From the NCBI RefSeq assembly GCF_019704555.1, contig NZ_AP024745.1, positions 11,893,501-11,957,500 of the forward strand: DNA of 64,000 nt, given 5' to 3'. Of the stretch, positions 40,700 to 49,133 are shown piece after piece. The DNA is from Actinoplanes sp. L3-i22 (GTDB lineage Bacteria; Actinomycetota; Actinomycetes; Mycobacteriales; Micromonosporaceae). How positions within the stretch are numbered: position 1 is the stretch's first letter; each line of letters starts with the position of its first letter. The position numbers were made by a program, and so were the translations under genes. The notes beneath the pieces were generated by a model. That model was not told where the DNA came from and searched no databases. It saw only the letters and a program-made list of their open reading frames with translations.

Positions 40700-40845
40700 T
40701 CGTCATCCACAGGCGGCCTGCCGGGGCCGGGCAACGCTCGTGCCGTTGTCCACAGGCCGCGTCCTGGGGCTGATCCAGGGGCGGTGTCGTTGTCCACAGG
40801 CCGCGTGCCGGGGCTGACGCGGTGGTGTCGTTGTCCACAGGCCGA
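40700..40845 (+). repeat. ~43-bp repeat carrying three perfect TTGTCCACA boxes
   Basis: TTGTCCACAGGCCG recurs at 40746, 40790 and 40831, with TCATCCACAGGCGG at 40703. Start-to-start spacing is 43, 44 and 41 bp. The flanking GCGTCCTGGGGCTGA and GCGTGCCGGGGCTGA copies show that the boxes multiplied as part of a tandem repeat. Confidence 0.8.
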
Positions 40846-40877
40846 AACGGCTTGCGGCAACTTGGCGGCGGAGCGGC

Positions 40878-40883
40878 TAGATT
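40878..40883 (+). promoter_or_regulatory. Leaderless-type -10 TAGATT before uORF/moaA
   Basis: TAGATT lies 6 nt before GTG 40890, the start of a 15-codon ORF that is out of frame with moaA. Confidence 0.5.
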
Positions 40884-40889
40884 CGATTT

Positions 40890-40937
40890 GTGAGCGAGAC
40901 GAGGAGATCAGCCGAGCGGGGCCGGTGGCAGCCGTGA
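40890..40937 (+). CDS. Possible 15-aa upstream ORF coupled to moaA
   Basis: MSETRRSAERGRWQP, starting at the GTG placed for leaderless translation and stopping in a GTGA overlap with the moaA GTG 40934. moaA has no strong Shine-Dalgarno sequence of its own, so its translation may depend on this ORF. No homology claimed. Confidence 0.4.
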   Translation: MSETRRSAERGRWQP

Positions 40938-41941
40938 TCAAGCTCGCCGATCGCTTCGGCCGAGTCGCGACCGATCTGCGCGTCTCCCTCACCGACCGCT
41001 GCAACCTGCGCTGCACCTACTGCATGCCCGCCGAGGGCCTGGCCTGGATGCCCCAGCCCGAGCAGCTCACCGACGACGAGGTGGGCCGGCTGGTCCAGGT
41101 CGCGGTCGAGCGCCTCGGCGTCACCGAGATCCGGTTCACTGGTGGCGAGCCGCTGATCCGGCGTGGCCTGGTCGGCATCGTCGCCGAGGCGGCGCGGCTG
41201 AGTCCGCGGCCCAGGCTGTCGGTGACCACCAACGGCATCGGGCTGGAGCGGCTCGCGGCAGGGCTACGGAACGCCGGGCTCGACCGGGTCAACGTCTCGC
41301 TCGACACGCTGGATCCCGACCGATTCCGCACACTGACCCGTCGCGATCGGCATGCCGACGTCCTGCGCGGGATGCGTGCCGCGGCCGAGGCCGGGCTCAC
41401 CCCCGTCAAGATCAATACGGTGCTGATGCGCGGGGTGAACGACGACGAGGCTCCGGCGCTGTTGCGGTTCGCCCTGGAGCATGGATATCAATTGCGCTTC
41501 ATCGAGCAGATGCCGCTGGACGCTCAGCACCAGTGGGATCGGCACACGATGGTGACGGCCGAGGAGATCCTCGCCGCGCTGAAGCCCTTCGATCTGCAGC
41601 CCGACGATGTTTCACGTGGAACGGCTCCGGCCGAGACTTGGCTGGTCCCGGGGCACGTGGACGCGGCCGGCCAGCCGGCCCGGGTGGGCGTGATCGCGAG
41701 CGTGACCCGGCCGTTCTGTGGAGACTGCGACCGGACCCGGCTGACCGCGGACGGTCAGGTGCGCAACTGCCTGTTCGCCACCGAGGAGAGCGACCTGCGG
41801 AAGTTACTGCGGGACGGGGCACCGGATGCCGAGATCGCCGAGGCCTGGCGGGTGGCGATGTGGGGGAAGCGGGCCGGGCACGGGATCGACGATCCGGCCT
41901 TCCTGCAGCCGGCCCGCCCGATGTCCGCCATCGGGGGCTGA
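40934..41941 (+). CDS. moaA: GTP 3',8-cyclase (molybdenum cofactor biosynthesis protein A)
   Basis: 335-aa radical SAM enzyme making 3',8-cyclo-GTP, the first step to molybdopterin. N-terminal radical SAM cluster CNLRCTYCMP, SAM site TGGEPLIRRG, RLSVTTNG, second C-terminal cluster in PFCGDCDRTRLTADGQVRNCLF, and the required C-terminal IGG. GTG 40934 gives the canonical N-terminus and overlaps the 15-codon ORF. A repeat-filled 158-bp gap separates it from moaD. Confidence 0.96.
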   Translation: MIKLADRFGRVATDLRVSLTDRCNLRCTYCMPAEGLAWMPQPEQLTDDEVGRLVQVAVERLGVTEIRFTGGEPLIRRGLVGIVAEAARLSPRPRLSVTTNGIGLERLAAGLRNAGLDRVNVSLDTLDPDRFRTLTRRDRHADVLRGMRAAAEAGLTPVKINTVLMRGVNDDEAPALLRFALEHGYQLRFIEQMPLDAQHQWDRHTMVTAEEILAALKPFDLQPDDVSRGTAPAETWLVPGHVDAAGQPARVGVIASVTRPFCGDCDRTRLTADGQVRNCLFATEESDLRKLLRDGAPDAEIAEAWRVAMWGKRAGHGIDDPAFLQPARPMSAIGG

Positions 41942-42112
41942 CCGTTGCTGATCGTTCCGTCCCACGCTGCCGCCCGGGGGCGCGCCGTGCTGACCGTGCC
42001 GTTTCCTGTGATGACCTCGGCCGTCCGGTTTGCGGGCTGCGCCGTGCTGACCGTTCCGTTTCCCGGGGTGGCATGGGCCGTTCGGTTGGGAGCTGTGTCG
42101 TGCTGACCGTTC
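41938..42112. repeat. ~57-bp repeat copying the moaD start region
   Basis: GTGCTGACCGTTCCGTTTCC-like units at 41987 and 42044 precede the genuine moaD start GTGCTGACCGTTCGC at 42100 (spacing 57 and 56 bp); a shorter GCTGACCGTT lies over the moaA stop. Confidence 0.78.
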
Positions 42113-42342
42113 GCTACTTTGCGGGAGCTCGTGCTGCGGCTGGGGGTGTTTCGGCCGAGGAGGTTGCGGCTGATTCGCTGGAGGGCCTGGTTCAGGTGCT
42201 CACCGATCGGCACGGGGAGCGGCTCGGGCTGGTCCTCAAGGCTGCGAGCTTCCTGGTCGACGGGCTGGCCTGCCACGATCGGCGGGCCTCGCTGCCGGTC
42301 GGTGCGACTGTGGACATTTTGCCGCCCTTCGCCGGCGGCTGA
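42100..42342 (+). CDS. moaD: Molybdopterin synthase small subunit
   Basis: 80 aa, ubiquitin-like sulfur carrier whose C-terminal Gly-Gly (PPFAGG) is thiocarboxylated and donates sulfur to cyclic pyranopterin with MoaE. The beta-grasp pattern starts VLTVRYFAGARAAAG. GTG 42100 has GGGAG 7 nt upstream. moaE is 10 kb to the right in another operon. Confidence 0.92.
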   Translation: MLTVRYFAGARAAAGGVSAEEVAADSLEGLVQVLTDRHGERLGLVLKAASFLVDGLACHDRRASLPVGATVDILPPFAGG

Positions 42343-42473
42343 TCTCGCTTGGATCGCTTGAGCTGAACCCCGGGCGCCTCCTGCCCGACGCCCCGAGCCG
42401 GCCCGGCACGACCCAGCGCTGCCCGGCCTGCCACCACGGGCTCGCTATCGCGTCGCTCAGTGTCGCTCGGTCC

Positions 42474-42557
42474 GGCGCCACCCTGCCGGCGCCACCCTGC
42501 CGGCGCCACCCTGCCGGCGCCACCCTGCCGGCGCCACCCTGCCGGCGCCACCCTTCA
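42474..42557. repeat. 14-bp tandem repeat, six units
   Basis: GGCGCCACCCTGCC repeated exactly six times (starts 42474, 42488, 42502, 42516, 42530, 42544), each holding the palindrome GGCGCC. Confidence 0.96.
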
Positions 42558-43212
42558 GGGCACTGCCCGGCTTTGAACTGGGCTGACCTCGTGGTTCGCG
42601 TTTTTGTCGTACCCCTCGGGCAGGATTCAAGCCAGTCGGGAAGCCCGAGGTTTTCGGGGCGGATCGCATCGACACGGGGATGATGCGCGCTGCCCTGAGC
42701 CCCTCGGGCAACCCGTCGCAGGCGCGGCGAACTGCTTCAGGATGGCTTCCTTGCCGCAGTGGGGCCGGGCTGACTCGGCGCGTTGGCACCTGGCTGGCTG
42801 AGGAGGTTCTGACCTACCGGGATCGGGTTGAGTCGGGCCGCCCGGGCCGTCGTCCCTCCGGTGCGGCAACACCGGCGGGGCGACGGGTCCGGGCAGCGCA
42901 CGACGCCGTCGAGGGGGTGGCGTGGTGTGTGGCTTTGGCCGGGCCGGGCCGGGCCGGGTTGATTCTGGTTGTCGGAATTGGGCTGCTGGCTTTGGCTGGG
43001 CCGACGGCGGGCCGATGGCGGGGCGGCGGGCGGCCGACGGCGGCGCGGCGGCGGGCGGCGCGGCGGCGGCGGGCGGCGCGGCGGCGGGCGGTGGCGCGGT
43101 GGATTGGTTGGGGTGGCTGTGGTGGGGCTGAGGGTGCGGTGGGTCAAGGGCTCGGAGTCGGGGAGACTTGGGGCGGCTTGGGGCGGCTGTCCCGGGGAGG
43201 TAGGGAGTCTTG
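42558..43212. other. Long non-coding stretch between moaD and metallophosphoesterase
   Basis: No gene that I can support. The right part (about 43000-43090) is a GGCGGC/GCGGCG low-complexity run. Open frames on both strands here encode only Ala/Gly/Pro/Arg-rich strings. Confidence 0.6.
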
Positions 43213-44712
43213 GTGGCGTTCGTCGCGGTGATCCTGGTGGTCATCGGCCTGGTGCACTTCTATCTGTGGAAGCGGCTGGTTCGGGAGACCGTGCGTCCGG
43301 GCTGGGCTCGGCGACTGGGTGCGGTGGTGGTCGGTCTGCTCGGGCTGCTCGTGCCGGCGACCCTGATCGGGGTGCGTGCCGGGTATGTCGAGTGGCTCGC
43401 CTGGCCCGGGTACCTGTGGATCGCGCTGATGTTCTACCTGCTGATCAGCCTGGCCGTGCTGGAGATCCCGCGGCTGGCGCTGCGATTGCTGTGGGTGGGC
43501 AAACGACGTACCGAAGAAATCGCGGAAGCGCTCTCGGACCGCGACGGGGCAGCGGACGGTGAGTTGCAACCGGCCGGGTCTGTTGCGGTCGTCGCTGAAA
43601 GCGACGTACCGGTGCCGGTCGGCGGGAAAAGCGCTACCAGCCCGGCCGAGGCGACCAGCGCCAACGTCAGCAGCACGGCAGGCCAGAGCAGCATGGGCGA
43701 CCAGGCCGGCCAGCGCAGCGAGGGCGGCGAGGCTGCGGCGACGGGCGCGGGCGGCACGGCCGGCCAGAGCAGTGGCGGCGAGGCTGCGACGACTCGCGTG
43801 GGCGGCACGGCCGGCCAGAACGGCGTTGGCGGCGAGGCGGCGGCGAGTGGTGTGAACGGCCCGGCCGCTGCGGGCGGCGAGGCGGCGGGTGGGGTTGATC
43901 GGCGGCTGGTGCTGGCTCGTGGGGTGGCGATCTTTGCCGGGCTGACGGCGGCGGGGGTGACCGGTTACGGGGTTCGGACCGCGACCAGCGCGCCCCGGAT
44001 CGATCGGGTGCAGATTCCGATCGCGAAGCTGCCGAGGGCGATGGACGGCACCCGGCTGGCCGTCGTCTCCGACATTCACCTCGGGCCGCTGACCGGAATC
44101 GGGCACGCCCAGCGCATCACCCGCGTGATCAATTCGGTGAACGCGGACGTGGTGTGCGTCGTCGGTGACCTTGTGGACGGCACTGTCGCGGAATTGGGAC
44201 ACCTCGCCGAGCCGCTGCGGGGGATCGAGTCGCGGAGGGGCGCCTTTTTCGTGACCGGCAACCACGAGTACTACTCCGGCTTCGAGCCGTGGATCGAGGA
44301 GGTCACCGAGCTCGGCATGCGCCCGCTGCGCAACGCGCGGGTCGAGATCGACGGGCTGGACCTGGCCGGGGTCAACGACCTGGGCGGGGAGGCCTACGGC
44401 GACGCGGCCGACTTCGGCAAGGCGCTCGGCGACCGGGACACCAACCGGCCGGTGGTGCTGATGGCGCACCAGCCGCTGGCCGCGAAGGACGCCGCGCCGT
44501 ACGGCGTCGATCTGCAGGTCTCCGGGCACACCCACGGCGGCCAGATGGCGCCGTTCAACCTGCTCGTGAAATTGCAGCAACCGGTAGTCTCCGGCTTCGG
44601 GCGGGTGGACGGCGTGCCGGTTTACGTGACCAACGGCGCGGGTTTCTGGGGCCCTCCGGTCCGCGTGGGCGCGCCGCCGCAGGTCACGGTGGTCGAACTC
44701 CGCGTGGCGTAA
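43213..44712 (+). CDS. Membrane-anchored metallophosphoesterase
   Basis: 499 aa. Membrane helices at about 2-18, 35-60 and 65-95, then a long low-complexity spacer (about 115-225) of repeated GGTAGQSSGGEAA-like units, another hydrophobic segment (about 235-255), and a calcineurin-like phosphoesterase domain (about 275-499). Metal-ligand motifs: VVSDIHLGPL, VVGDLVDG, TGNHEYYSG, LMAHQP and SGHTHGGQMAPF. This is the YkuE-like group, phosphodiesterases of membrane lipids or nucleotides. GTG 43213 has GGAG 5 nt upstream. Confidence 0.88.
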   Translation: MAFVAVILVVIGLVHFYLWKRLVRETVRPGWARRLGAVVVGLLGLLVPATLIGVRAGYVEWLAWPGYLWIALMFYLLISLAVLEIPRLALRLLWVGKRRTEEIAEALSDRDGAADGELQPAGSVAVVAESDVPVPVGGKSATSPAEATSANVSSTAGQSSMGDQAGQRSEGGEAAATGAGGTAGQSSGGEAATTRVGGTAGQNGVGGEAAASGVNGPAAAGGEAAGGVDRRLVLARGVAIFAGLTAAGVTGYGVRTATSAPRIDRVQIPIAKLPRAMDGTRLAVVSDIHLGPLTGIGHAQRITRVINSVNADVVCVVGDLVDGTVAELGHLAEPLRGIESRRGAFFVTGNHEYYSGFEPWIEEVTELGMRPLRNARVEIDGLDLAGVNDLGGEAYGDAADFGKALGDRDTNRPVVLMAHQPLAAKDAAPYGVDLQVSGHTHGGQMAPFNLLVKLQQPVVSGFGRVDGVPVYVTNGAGFWGPPVRVGAPPQVTVVELRVA

Positions 44713-44777
44713 CTCATCAAGATCGGTAAGTGTGTTTGAGCGTGGCGATTCGTGGCGGAACCGACGGCCGTGACAGG

Positions 44778-47700
44778 ATGCGAGACGTGGAGGTCAGCCC
44801 GGAAACGTACGTTGCCGACCTACACATTCACTCGCGCTATTCGCGCGCCTGCAGTCGTGATCTGACCCTGCCGAACCTGGCCTGGTGGGCCCGGCGCAAG
44901 GGCATCGCGCTGCTGGGCACCGGTGACTTCACCCACCCGGCGTGGTTCGAGCACCTCAGGGAGAGCCTGGACCCGGCCGAGCCGGGTCTGTTCCGGCTGA
45001 ACGACGAGGATCCGGTCACCAAGCGGCTGCCCGGCTCGCTCAAGGGCACCACGCCGGCCCGGTTCATGCTGAGCGTCGAGATCTCGACGATCTACAAGCG
45101 GGACGACCGCACCCGCAAGGTGCACCACCTGCTCTACGCGCCCGACTTCGAGTCCGCCGCGCGGATCAACACCGCGCTGGGCCGGATCGGCAACCTGACC
45201 GCGGACGGCCGCCCGATCCTCGGCCTGGACTCCCGCGACCTGCTGGAGATCACGCTCGAGGCCGGCGGCTACCTGATCCCGGCGCACATCTGGACGCCGT
45301 GGTTCTCCGCGCTCGGCTCGAAGTCCGGCTTCGACGCGATCGCCGACTGCTACGCCGACCTGGCCGAGCACGTCACCGCGGTGGAGACCGGCCTGTCCAG
45401 CGACCCGGCGATGAACTGGCGGGTCTCCAGCCTGGACCGGTACCGCCTGGTCTCGAACTCGGACGCGCACTCGCCGGCCGCGCTGGCCCGCGAGGCCACC
45501 CTGTTCACCGGCACCCCGGACTACTTCGCGGTGAAGGACGGCGTCGGCCTGGCCGGCACCCTCGAGTTCTTCCCGGAAGAGGGCAAGTACCACGCCGACG
45601 GCCACCGGCTCTGCGGCGTGAACTGGGAGCCGGAGCGCACCCGCCAGGCCGGCGGCCGCTGCCCGGAGTGCGGAAAGCCGCTGACCGTCGGGGTGCTCAG
45701 CCGGGTCGAGGACCTGGCCGACCGCCCGGAGGGCTTCACCAAGGACACCCGGGTCGAGCACCTGATCCAGCTGCACGAGATCCTCGGCGAGATCCACGGC
45801 GTCGGCCCCAAGTCGAAGACGGTCGACTCGCAGCTCACCCACCTGGTCACGACGCTCGGCGCGGAGCTGGACATCCTGCGGAAGGTGCCGGTCGACGAGA
45901 TCGGCAAGGCCGGCGGCGAGGAGCTGCGCGAGGCGATCACCCGGCTGCGGCGCGGCGACGTCCGGCGCGTGCCGGGCTACGACGGCGAGTACGGCGTGAT
46001 CACCCTCTTCGAGCCCGGCGAGCTGCGCAACCGCAACAGCGCGCCGCAGGTCGAGACGCTGTTCGACATGTTCCCGGTGGAGAAGCCGAAGGCCCGGCCG
46101 GAGACGGCCGCGCCGAAGAAGCCGAAGACCACCAAGGAGAAGCCGGCCCCGCCGCCGATCGCCCCGCCGCCGAGCCCGCACGAGCCGTTCGAGCCGATGC
46201 TGGCCGGCATGGAGGAGGTCGGCACCGGCCTGCTGGACCGTCTCGACGCGATGCAGCGGGTGGCCGCGTCCGCGCCGGGTGGTCCGCTGCTGATCGTGGC
46301 CGGCCCGGGCACCGGCAAGACCCGGACGCTGACCCACCGGATCGCGTATCTCTGCGCCGAGCTGGGCGTCTTCCCGGAGCGTTGCCTGGCGATCACGTTC
46401 ACCCGGCGGGCCGCGGCCGAGCTGAAGGAACGCCTGGAGAACCTGCTCGGCGACGTCGCCGAGGACATCACCGTGGGCACGTTCCACGCGCTGGGCCTGA
46501 CCATCCTGAAGGAGAACGCCAAGGCGGCCGGGCTCGGCGCCGGCTGGCGGATCGCCGAGGAGCCGGAGCAGAAGGCGGCCCGGGAGCAGGCCGGTGACGA
46601 CGACACGGCGTACCGGAAAATCCTGCGTCAGCAGGATCTTGTCGACCTGGACGACCTGATCAGCGTGCCGGTCGCACTGCTGCGCGAGGACACCGCGCTG
46701 GTCGAGAGGTACCGCAAGCGCTGGCAGTGGATCTTCGTCGATGAGTACCAGGACGTCGACGACCTGCAGTACGAGCTGCTGCGGCTGCTCTCCCCGGCGG
46801 ACGGCAACCTGTGCGCGATCGGCGACCCGGACCAGGCGATCTACTCGTTCCGGGGCGCGGACGTGCGCTACTTCCTCCGCTTCAACCAGGACTTCGTGGA
46901 CGCCCGGCTGGTCCGGCTGACCCGCAACTACCGGTCGTCGGCGCCGATCCTGGCCGCCGCGGTACAGGCCATCGCACCGTCGACACTGGTCAGCGGCCGC
47001 CGGCTGGACCCGGCCCGGCTGGACCCGGAGGCGGCGCTGGTCGGCCGCTACCCGGCGCGCAGCGTGGCGGACGAGGCCGACTTCGTGCTCCGCACCATCG
47101 ACGAGCTGGTCGGCGGGCTCTCCCACCGGTCGCACGACTCGGGCCGGGTGGACTCGCGCGGGGCGACCTCCGGCACGCTGTCGTTCTCGGACATCGCGGT
47201 CCTCTACCGCACTGACGCGCAGTCCCGCCCGATCCTCGAGGCGCTGTCCCGGGCCGGGGTGCCGGTGCAGAAGCGCTCACACAACCGGCTGCGGGACCGG
47301 GCCGGCGTCGAGGTGATCGCCCGCGAGCTGCGGCACGCGACCGGGCAGGTGGGCACGCTGGCGGCGCGGGTCAAGCTTTCCGCACAAACCCTGGCCCAGA
47401 GGTACGCGACCCCGACGCTGGACGGCGGGCACATCGCCCCGGAGGACATCTGGACGGCGGCCGACCTGCTCACCCCGCTGGCCGAGCGGGTCGGCGACGA
47501 CCTGCCCCAGTTCCTGCAGCAGTTGGAGACGGGCGCCGAGGTGGACGCGCTGGACCCGCGTGCCGAGGCGGTAAACCTGCTCACCCTGCACGCCGCCAAG
47601 GGCCTGGAGTTCCCGGTGGTCTTCCTGGTCGGCTGCGAGGACGGGCTGCTGCCGCTGCGCTGGCCCGGCTCCGCCCCGACCGACGACGAGATCGCCGAGG

Positions 47701-47900
47701 AGCGCCGGTTGTTCTTCGTCGGCCTGACCCGGGCGCAGGACCGGCTCTACGTGAGCTATTCGGCGAAGCGGTCGCGGCACGGCAGCGAGCGGGAGCAGCA
47801 GCCGACCCCGTTCCTGGACGTGATCGACTCGGGCCTGTTCGAGCGACTGGGCGAGTCGGCCCGGGCCAAGCCGAAGGATCGCCAGCTCAGGCTGCTGTGA
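44778..47900 (+). CDS. PHP-domain/UvrD-type helicase fusion
   Basis: About 1040 aa. N-terminal PHP phosphoesterase (1-230): YVADLHIHSRYSRA, GTGDFTHPAWF, SNSDAHSP; then a zinc ribbon CPECGKP (about 295) and a helix-hairpin-helix-like LGEIHGVGPKSK; a Lys/Pro linker (about 440-475); then a complete superfamily 1 helicase: motif I AGPGTGKTRT (about 508), II VDEYQDVDD, III GDPDQAIYSFRGA, IV LTRNYRSS, V LTLHAAKGLEFPVVF, VI FFVGLTRAQDRLYV. Probably a DNA repair helicase with an attached nuclease or phosphatase. ATG 44778, GTG 44787 and GTG 44730 are possible starts. Its 3' end overlaps the convergent peptidase gene by 14 bp. Confidence 0.9.
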   Translation: MRDVEVSPETYVADLHIHSRYSRACSRDLTLPNLAWWARRKGIALLGTGDFTHPAWFEHLRESLDPAEPGLFRLNDEDPVTKRLPGSLKGTTPARFMLSVEISTIYKRDDRTRKVHHLLYAPDFESAARINTALGRIGNLTADGRPILGLDSRDLLEITLEAGGYLIPAHIWTPWFSALGSKSGFDAIADCYADLAEHVTAVETGLSSDPAMNWRVSSLDRYRLVSNSDAHSPAALAREATLFTGTPDYFAVKDGVGLAGTLEFFPEEGKYHADGHRLCGVNWEPERTRQAGGRCPECGKPLTVGVLSRVEDLADRPEGFTKDTRVEHLIQLHEILGEIHGVGPKSKTVDSQLTHLVTTLGAELDILRKVPVDEIGKAGGEELREAITRLRRGDVRRVPGYDGEYGVITLFEPGELRNRNSAPQVETLFDMFPVEKPKARPETAAPKKPKTTKEKPAPPPIAPPPSPHEPFEPMLAGMEEVGTGLLDRLDAMQRVAASAPGGPLLIVAGPGTGKTRTLTHRIAYLCAELGVFPERCLAITFTRRAAAELKERLENLLGDVAEDITVGTFHALGLTILKENAKAAGLGAGWRIAEEPEQKAAREQAGDDDTAYRKILRQQDLVDLDDLISVPVALLREDTALVERYRKRWQWIFVDEYQDVDDLQYELLRLLSPADGNLCAIGDPDQAIYSFRGADVRYFLRFNQDFVDARLVRLTRNYRSSAPILAAAVQAIAPSTLVSGRRLDPARLDPEAALVGRYPARSVADEADFVLRTIDELVGGLSHRSHDSGRVDSRGATSGTLSFSDIAVLYRTDAQSRPILEALSRAGVPVQKRSHNRLRDRAGVEVIARELRHATGQVGTLAARVKLSAQTLAQRYATPTLDGGHIAPEDIWTAADLLTPLAERVGDDLPQFLQQLETGAEVDALDPRAEAVNLLTLHAAKGLEFPVVFLVGCEDGLLPLRWPGSAPTDDEIAEERRLFFVGLTRAQDRLYVSYSAKRSRHGSEREQQPTPFLDVIDSGLFERLGESARAKPKDRQLRLL

Positions 47901-48333
47901 TCAGCCCGGCCACGGCGCCCAGAAGGAGCGCCGGGCCGAACGGGAAGACTCGGCGGCGCCGGGTGGCCAGCAGCACGACGGCCACTCCGGCGCCGATCAC
48001 GTGGGCCGCGACCAGGCCGGCGAGCACCGCCGGCCACCCGCCCGCGAGCCCGAGCAGCATCGCCAGGACCGCGCCCAGCTTGACGTCGCCGAGGCCCAGC
48101 CCGTCCCCGGGCAGCAGCGCGACGAGCAGGTAGCCCGCCCCGACCAGCACCCCGGCCACCAGGCCGGACCCGATCCGCCCCGGCGCGAGCAGGGCCAGCG
48201 GCACCCCCGCGCCCAGGGCCAGGCTCGCGACCAGTGGATCGGGCAGCCGCAGCGACCGCAGATCGATCAACGCCAGCAGGACGGCCGGGACTCCGCCGAG
48301 GACACCCGCCATGATCATCAGTAGTGACGACAT
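47887..48333 (-). CDS. A24-type prepilin peptidase, short form
   Basis: 148 aa, integral membrane aspartyl protease with about six helices. Both catalytic Asp motifs are present: LALIDLRSLRLPDPLV and GLGDVKLGAVL. The N-terminal methylase domain of full-length PilD is missing, as in many actinobacterial TadV/Flp-type enzymes. It processes prepilin-like leaders; no pilin genes are visible here. TACCTT lies 8 nt before ATG 48333. Confidence 0.85.
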   Translation of the reverse strand: MSSLLMIMAGVLGGVPAVLLALIDLRSLRLPDPLVASLALGAGVPLALLAPGRIGSGLVAGVLVGAGYLLVALLPGDGLGLGDVKLGAVLAMLLGLAGGWPAVLAGLVAAHVIGAGVAVVLLATRRRRVFPFGPALLLGAVAGLITAA

Positions 48334-48341
48334 GAGCGGGA

Positions 48342-48347
48342 AAGGTA
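48342..48347 (-). promoter_or_regulatory. Leaderless-type -10 TACCTT for prepilin peptidase
   Basis: On the minus strand TACCTT lies 8 nt before ATG 48333. Confidence 0.5.
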
Positions 48348-48377
48348 ACGGTCCCGGCGGTCAGGCGCAGGTCGGGT

Positions 48378-48405
48378 TGTGGACAACGGGACAGAACCGT
48401 CCACA
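48378..48405. promoter_or_regulatory. Inverted DnaA-box-like pair upstream of LppU-like gene
   Basis: TGTGGACAA at 48378 and CCGTCCACA at 48397, facing each other, just upstream of a TACCGT -10 (48421-48426). Confidence 0.4.
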
Positions 48406-48460
48406 GAGCGCGGCGCACGCTACCGTGACATGCGGCATGCAAGCCGAGGAGGATCCCCCG

Positions 48461-49066
48461 ATGTCGCACAACGGCCCGTATTCCGGCCCGCCCTGGTCGG
48501 GCGGTCGGCCCGAGGAGCCGTACGCGGAACCCTCCGACCCGTGGGGAGACCACCGGAGCGATCCGGCCTGGGACGTCCCGCAGATCCCCCACCAGCAGTA
48601 TGCGGGCTACCAGCCGCCGGCCCCGGTGCCGTCACCACCGCCGAAACCGCAGCGTGGGTTCGCCGTCGCCGCCTTGATCGCGGTGCTCAGCGTGCTGGTC
48701 GGCGGCGGGCTGGCGACCACGGTCTGGTTCCTGGTCGGTCGCGACGACCAGCCGGCGACCCCGTCCGCCGCGACGTCCACCGCGGCGAACGTGGCCCGGC
48801 CGCAGACCAGCGCGGACGCGCGGTTCGCCACGAACGGGCAGTGCGTCCGGAACGAGGGCACCAACACCGAGCCGCAGCTGAGCATCGTGGCGTGCGCGGC
48901 CAACACGTACGAGGTGCTGAAACGCTTCGACGGGAAGACCACCGGCGAGAAGGACGCGGTGGTCAAGTGCGCCAAGGTCCCCGGTTACACCAAGTGGTAC
49001 TACTACGACACGGAGTATGACGACGTCGACTTCGTGCTGTGCCTGCGGGAGTACCAGGAGAAGTAA
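48461..49066 (+). CDS. LppU/SCO3897-like membrane protein
   Basis: 201 aa. A Pro/Tyr/Gly-rich cytoplasmic N-terminus (about 1-65), one membrane helix (about 68-92), and an extracytoplasmic domain (about 120-201) with four Cys: GQCVRNEG, SIVACAANTYEVLKRF, VVKCAKVPGYTKWYYYD and VLCLREY. This Cys pattern is like the LppU/SCO3897 family of unknown function. ATG 48461 has GAGGAGG 8 nt upstream, and TACCGT at 48421 as likely -10. Confidence 0.68.
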   Translation: MSHNGPYSGPPWSGGRPEEPYAEPSDPWGDHRSDPAWDVPQIPHQQYAGYQPPAPVPSPPPKPQRGFAVAALIAVLSVLVGGGLATTVWFLVGRDDQPATPSAATSTAANVARPQTSADARFATNGQCVRNEGTNTEPQLSIVACAANTYEVLKRFDGKTTGEKDAVVKCAKVPGYTKWYYYDTEYDDVDFVLCLREYQEK

Positions 49067-49087
49067 CTCTGAGGGCCTCTAGCGAAC

Positions 49088-49105
49088 TCTAGCCAGAATC
49101 CTAGA
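49088..49105. promoter_or_regulatory. Operator candidate 1: TCTAG-N8-CTAGA
   Basis: First of two identical dyads upstream of the AAA ATPase gene; the extended match to the second copy is ACTCTAGC-N5-TCCTAGA. Confidence 0.68.
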
Positions 49106-49133
49106 CAGCTTTAGAGCGACATATCGAGCGGAC

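Noticed and set aside
40690..40933. Molybdenum-cofactor riboswitch before moaA
   Set aside because: The region is filled by DnaA-box repeats and a promoter adjacent to a short ORF; there is little room for a riboswitch and no matching structure.
42627..43244. 205-codon minus-strand ORF rich in Pro/Ala/Arg
   Set aside because: Low-complexity translation of GC-rich repeats, no ribosome site, no family.
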